Source: Microscillaceae bacterium (GTDB lineage: Bacteria > Bacteroidota > Bacteroidia > Cytophagales > Microscillaceae). Taken from it: a DNA stretch of 37,684 bases. Positions 34,664 to 37,684 of this stretch are shown here, in pieces. The translations under genes and the position numbers were made by a program. A model generated the notes under the pieces. The model did no database searches. It was given only the letters and a program-made list of their open reading frames with translations, and was not told the DNA's origin. The stretch is taken from assembly GCA_012031215.1 (NCBI GenBank), contig JAAUUB010000015.1, positions 1 through 37,684 on the forward strand, read 5' to 3'. The number at the start of each line of letters is the position of its first letter. Position 1 is the stretch's first letter.

Positions 34664-35217
34664 TTACAAAATTCGCTCGGGATTGGCCTGCACAAAATTG
34701 CCCAGCCAGTAGCTTTGGGTCGGGCTGTTCCGCTTTGAAAAAAATGGCAAACAGCCACCGCCAGCGCATCGGTAGCATCCAGCAAGGCGTGTTCGTCCTC
34801 AAAACGGAGGATTTGTTTTAGCATCGCCGCCACTTGTTCTTTGGATGCATCGCCGCGCCCGGTAACCGATTGCTTGATGGCCCGGGGGGCATATTCCCGA
34901 ATCGGGATGTCCTGCACCAGCGCAGCCGCCATTGCTACCCCCTGGGCCCGCCCCAGCTTTAGAGCCACCTGCACATTTTTGCCATAAAAAGGGGCTTCCA
35001 GGGCCATTTCATCTGGGTGATATTCGCGGATAAGTTCGGTGGTGCGTTCAGAAATTTTTCGTAGTTTAATAGCCTGGTTGGTATATTTTTTTAAATGAAT
35101 CACGCCATAGCAGAGCATCGTGAGCTGTGGTCCTTCGGCTTTGAGCAGCCCATAGCCCATGACCTGAGTGCCAGGATCAATGCCCATGATGATACGCTCG
35201 GCTTGTGTTTGCTTCAT
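34664..35217 (-). CDS. ruvC: Holliday junction resolvase RuvC, frameshift near the end
   Basis: RuvC resolves Holliday junctions with RuvAB. The start is the ATG at 35215-35217 ([21 protein letters not shown]); the longer frame upstream has no family sequence. Catalytic acids are visible at Asp14 (GIDPGT), Glu74 ([13 protein letters not shown]), and Asp147 and Asp150 ([17 protein letters not shown]). Other landmarks are [15 protein letters not shown] and [22 protein letters not shown]. The unrepaired frame runs to 34633 with an unusual basic tail. Adding one base near 34726-34729 gives [20 protein letters not shown] and a stop at 34664-34666, matching the usual SW..FV..NP.RI ending. The gene is divergent from trpD. 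Confidence 0.88.
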
Positions 35218-35390
35218 CTTCTTAACTTTGCTCACAAAATTAGCCGTTTTATTGAGCAATCCCTCCCTTTGGCAAAAATATTTGTCAAAATCGCTCCATT
35301 TCGCGGTTCTTGCCCACAAGGGTCGCAGCTGGCGAGGCATTGGCTAAATTTGTTTAAAATTGCATCACTTTGTATGGCAAAAATGAAGAT

Positions 35391-36386
35391 ATGAAAGAAA
35401 TATTGAACCGACTTTTTGAGCATCAGACCCTGAGCAAGGCCGAAGCCACTGATATACTTAAAAATCTGGCCCTGGGCCAATACAACGCGGCCCAGATTGC
35501 TTCCTTCCTTACCGTGTATATGATGCGCAATATCACGGTGGAGGAGTTGGAAGGTTTTCGGGAGGCCATGCTTTCGCTTTGCATTGCCACTGATTTATCA
35601 GCTTATGCGCCCATGGATTTGTGCGGCACAGGCGGGGATGGCAAAAACACCTTTAATATCTCTACGCTTTCGGCCTTTGTGGTGGCCGCCAGTGGGGTGA
35701 AAGTGGCCAAGCATGGCAATCATGGCGTTTCCTCCGTTTCAGGCTCTTCTACCGTGCTTGAGTATTTTGGCGTGCAATTCAGTGCCGCAAGAGAAGACCT
35801 GGAGCGCTCGCTTGAAGCCACCAACCTGTGCTTTTTGCATGCCCCCTTGTTTCACCCGGCCATGAAGAATGTAGGGCCTATCCGGCGCGATTTAGGCGTA
35901 AAAACATTCTTTAATATGCTTGGCCCTATGGTCAACCCGGCTTTTCCGACCACGCAACTGGTTGGGGTTTTTAGTCTTGAGCTGGCCCGGTTATACAATT
36001 ATCTCTACCAGCGCAATCCGGTTCACTACCTGATTGTACACGCCTTGGATGGTTACGATGAAGTTTCGCTCACCGGAGAAGTAAAAATATTAGGAAGAGG
36101 AAGGGAAGAAATTTTGCAGCCCACTGATTTTGGCTTGTCGCGGCTTCGGCCCGATGAGATTTATGGGGGAAATAGCGTGGCGGCTTCGGCGCGGGTATTT
36201 GCAGCAATTTTGCGGGGCGAAGGCAGTCTAGCCCAGCAAGCGGCAGTAGCGGCCAATGCCGGGCTGGCTATTCACTGCGCCCACCCGGAAATGGGCCTGG
36301 AAGATTGTGTGGGACTGGCGCAGGAAAACCTGGTTTCGGGAAAGGCGCTGGCCACTTTCGAGAAGTTTCTGGCCTATAACCAGTAG
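35391..36386 (+). CDS. trpD: anthranilate phosphoribosyltransferase
   Basis: A 331-residue enzyme that joins anthranilate to PRPP in tryptophan biosynthesis. It starts MKEILNRLFEHQTLSKAEAT and shows the PRPP loop DLCGTGGDGKNTFNIST, VAKHGNHGVSSVSGSSTVLE with the usual KHGN box, FLHAPLFHPAMKNVGPIRRDLG, and TFFNMLGPMVNPAFPTTQLVGV. VHALDGYDEVSLTG closes the active-site block. The ATG at 35391 fits the family start; a TTG at 35370 is in frame but unlikely. No other trp gene is in the window, so it is separated from its pathway partners here. A TTG-N22-TCACTTTG promoter-like pair lies at 35340-35372. Confidence 0.97.
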   Translation: MKEILNRLFEHQTLSKAEATDILKNLALGQYNAAQIASFLTVYMMRNITVEELEGFREAMLSLCIATDLSAYAPMDLCGTGGDGKNTFNISTLSAFVVAASGVKVAKHGNHGVSSVSGSSTVLEYFGVQFSAAREDLERSLEATNLCFLHAPLFHPAMKNVGPIRRDLGVKTFFNMLGPMVNPAFPTTQLVGVFSLELARLYNYLYQRNPVHYLIVHALDGYDEVSLTGEVKILGRGREEILQPTDFGLSRLRPDEIYGGNSVAASARVFAAILRGEGSLAQQAAVAANAGLAIHCAHPEMGLEDCVGLAQENLVSGKALATFEKFLAYNQ

Positions 36387-36400
36387 GTTAATCAGGGTAC

Positions 36401-36443
36401 AAAAAAAGAAACCACTTTCCTTTATAAAAGAAAGTGGTTTTCG
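36401..36443. terminator. bidirectional terminator between trpD and the DksA/TraR gene
   Basis: AAACCACTTTC (36409-36419) pairs perfectly with GAAAGTGGTTT (36430-36440) around a 10-base loop. An A7 run precedes the stem and T residues follow it, so the hairpin can end transcripts from both convergent genes. Confidence 0.85.
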
Positions 36444-36456
36444 TGAGTCAATAAGA

Positions 36457-36845
36457 TTACTGGCGGGCTATCTTGGCCTCAATAGAATGGCGGGTGTGAG
36501 GCACAGCCCGCAGGCGTTCCTTAGGGATGAGTTTGCCCGTATCTACACAAATACCGTAAGTGCCATTTTGATACGTATCAAGGCCATTTCCAATTGTTCG
36601 ATAAATTTCTTTTGTCGAGCGGCCAGTTGGTTCATATTTTCCTTTTCGGCAGTTTCGGCACTATCTTCCAAAAGCTTAGAACCGCCGATGGTGCCATCAA
36701 TGCCTTCGTCATTGCGGCGTGAGATGCTGGCCATGATATAAGTCAATTCTTTGCGGGCATCCTCCAGTTTGTGGTTGATAATTTCTTCAAACTCACGCAG
36801 TTCTTCGGCGGAGTAGCGTTGTTTTTCTTCCTGGTTCATCATCAT
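36457..36845 (-). CDS. DksA/TraR family protein, frameshifted near the end
   Basis: The N-terminal part is a charged coiled coil (SAEELREFEEIINHKLEDAR, ELTYIMASISRRNDEGIDGT) as in DksA/TraR proteins, which bind RNA polymerase through the secondary channel. The frame stops early because one A is missing in an A4 run (plus T4 at 36566-36569). With A5 it continues RIKNGTYGICVDTGKLIPKE and RLRAVPHTRHSIEAKIARQ, the family C-terminus, to TAA at 36457-36459. Only one Cys of the zinc finger is present, a common state in Bacteroidota members. The start is the first of three tandem ATGs (36843-36845). Confidence 0.85.
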
Positions 36846-36931
36846 TTTCAATATTTAAGAGACCTACAAAATGTAAACAAACAAAAGATGTAAGGATGAG
36901 GTGATTTTGCCTGCTTGTCAGAAAATTTTTG

Positions 36932-36939
36932 CAAAGGTA
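36932..36939 (-). promoter_or_regulatory. candidate -7 element for the DksA/TraR gene
   Basis: On the minus strand this reads TACCTTTG followed by C, a full match to the Bacteroidota -7 box. It lies 86 bases upstream of the first ATG. A TTG upstream (36965-36967) is 25 bases away, longer than usual. Confidence 0.35.
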
Positions 36940-37077
36940 GGGATTTTGTACTGAATCTAAAGGTCAATCGTGCGGATTCAAAACGTTGCTTTCTAAAAAA
37001 ATATATTTTTCCTAAATGGTATTTTTTGATGAATTTGTAGGCACTGATTTTCAATAACTTCCATAACAGGCCGATTT

Positions 37078-37684
37078 ATGCTTTCTAATCATTCTGGGGC
37101 TTACCTATGTCTATTAGCCGCGGGCAAGGCCCACTACCGGAAAAAAGGCAGCCGTTTTTTGGCCTTTGCCCTCCCGGTCCAAAACGAAACCGAGGTAGAA
37201 TCCCATCTCCGGCAACTTCGTCAGGAACATCCACAAGCCACTCACCACTGCTATGCCTATAGCCTAGGCCCGGCCCCGCCTCGCACCCGGGCCCACGACG
37301 ACGGCGAACCCAAACACAGTGCTGGCACGCCCATTCTCCAGCAAATCCGGGCCCGAAACCTTAGTGATGTGCTGGTAGTAGTGGTGCGCTATTTTGGCGG
37401 AACCAAGCTGGGGGTGAGTGGGCTGGTGCAGGCTTACAAAACCGCGGCGCAAGCGGCCCTCCAAATGGCTCCCACTACCTGGCGAATACCCCAGGTGCAG
37501 CTCGAAATCCGGTATGCCTACGAACAGGCCGCCCGGATACAGCAATTCATCCACCGGTTTGCGCCCCAAATCTTGGCGCAAAACTTTACGGAAACGGGCC
37601 ATATCCTGCTACAATTGCCCAGGGGCAGCAAGCCGAGGCCCAAACCTGGCTCGAGCAAGCCCTTTTTGGAGCCTATGCCTGGCA
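37078..37684 (+). CDS. IMPACT/YigZ family protein, 3' end cut by window
   Basis: The protein begins MLSNHSGAYLCLLAAGKAHY and has the family blocks KKGSRFLAFALPVQNETEVE, HLRQLRQEHPQATHHCYAYS, RTRAHDDGEPKHSAGTPIL and DVLVVVVRYFGGTKLGVSGL. These identify the UPF0029/IMPACT N-terminal domain, proposed to act in translation or stress regulation; the bacterial function is not settled. The second, beta-rich domain follows (QVQLEIRYAYEQAARIQQFI). Near 37620 the frame probably loses a base: the -1 frame then reads GQQAEAQTWLEQALFGAYAW to the edge, like the end of the domain. The gene continues beyond the window. Confidence 0.87.
   Translation, partial: MLSNHSGAYLCLLAAGKAHYRKKGSRFLAFALPVQNETEVESHLRQLRQEHPQATHHCYAYSLGPAPPRTRAHDDGEPKHSAGTPILQQIRARNLSDVLVVVVRYFGGTKLGVSGLVQAYKTAAQAALQMAPTTWRIPQVQLEIRYAYEQAARIQQFIHRFAPQILAQNFTETGHILLQLPRGSKPRPKPGSSKPFLEPMPG

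Noticed and set aside
1-37684. tRNA, rRNA, CRISPR array or replication origin
   Set aside because: No cloverleaf, rRNA block, regularly spaced repeats or DnaA-box cluster was recognised in any intergenic region by eye.

Overview
The window looks like a chromosomal segment of a member of the Bacteroidota, probably a gliding Cytophagia- or Saprospiria-type lineage. Supporting signs are a GldH-like gliding lipoprotein, type-B ribosomal protein L31 (RpmE2), a large DUF2723 membrane protein, a DksA/TraR protein ending in a RLRAVPHTRHSIEAK-type tail, Bacteroidota ECF sigma factors, and several upstream sites of the phylum's -7 type TAnnTTTG(C). The genus cannot be named from the sequence.

Layout. 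1-3162: the end of an insertion sequence (DDE transposase, running off the left edge) beside a decayed secreted M60 (enhancin-type) peptidase carrying ricin-like lectin domains. 3673-8092: a DUF481 outer-membrane barrel, a TPR protein translationally coupled to a GlmU-like sugar nucleotidyltransferase, rpmE2, and a STAS/RsbW-type partner-switch pair. 8161-12463: a minus-strand envelope-signalling block with two ECF sigma factors, an RskA-type anti-sigma factor, a protein joining an anti-sigma-like N-terminus to an outer-membrane barrel, and a dienelactone hydrolase. 12666-18459: lipoproteins, an FAH-family hydrolase, a PhoD-like phosphatase, a TetR regulator followed by a hot-dog thioesterase with matching operators, an NTF2-like protein and a DinB-like protein. 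18786-23227: a DUF819 membrane protein, a histidine-kinase-like protein without an ATPase domain, a TPR protein overlapping a GldH-like gene, and a lipoprotein. 23276-25195: dnaG. 25.2-26.3 kb: a gene-poor gap with two strong hairpins and an apparent IS1-family remnant. 26307-29881: a Cys-rich exported protein, a third ECF sigma/anti-sigma/secreted-protein operon and a SpoIIAA-like protein. 29955-37684: an isolated V-type ATPase B subunit, the DUF2723 protein, ruvC divergent from trpD, a DksA/TraR protein, and an IMPACT/YigZ-family gene running off the right edge.

Two themes stand out. First, envelope signalling is dense: three ECF sigma factors, each with a membrane partner, plus a partner-switch pair. 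Two partners share a short N-terminal P..(V/L)W..(I/L)E..L motif, and one of these also carries a C-terminal outer-membrane barrel. Second, at least eleven otherwise recognisable genes are broken by single-base indels, mostly in short A/T runs, and can be rejoined by adding or removing one base. This could be residual long-read assembly error or real decay or slippage. Only the M60 gene also carries nonsense changes, so it is the one confident pseudogene.

Several hairpin terminators mark operon ends, and one overlaps the repaired stop codon of the GldH-like gene, supporting that repair. No tRNA, rRNA, CRISPR array or origin was recognised.
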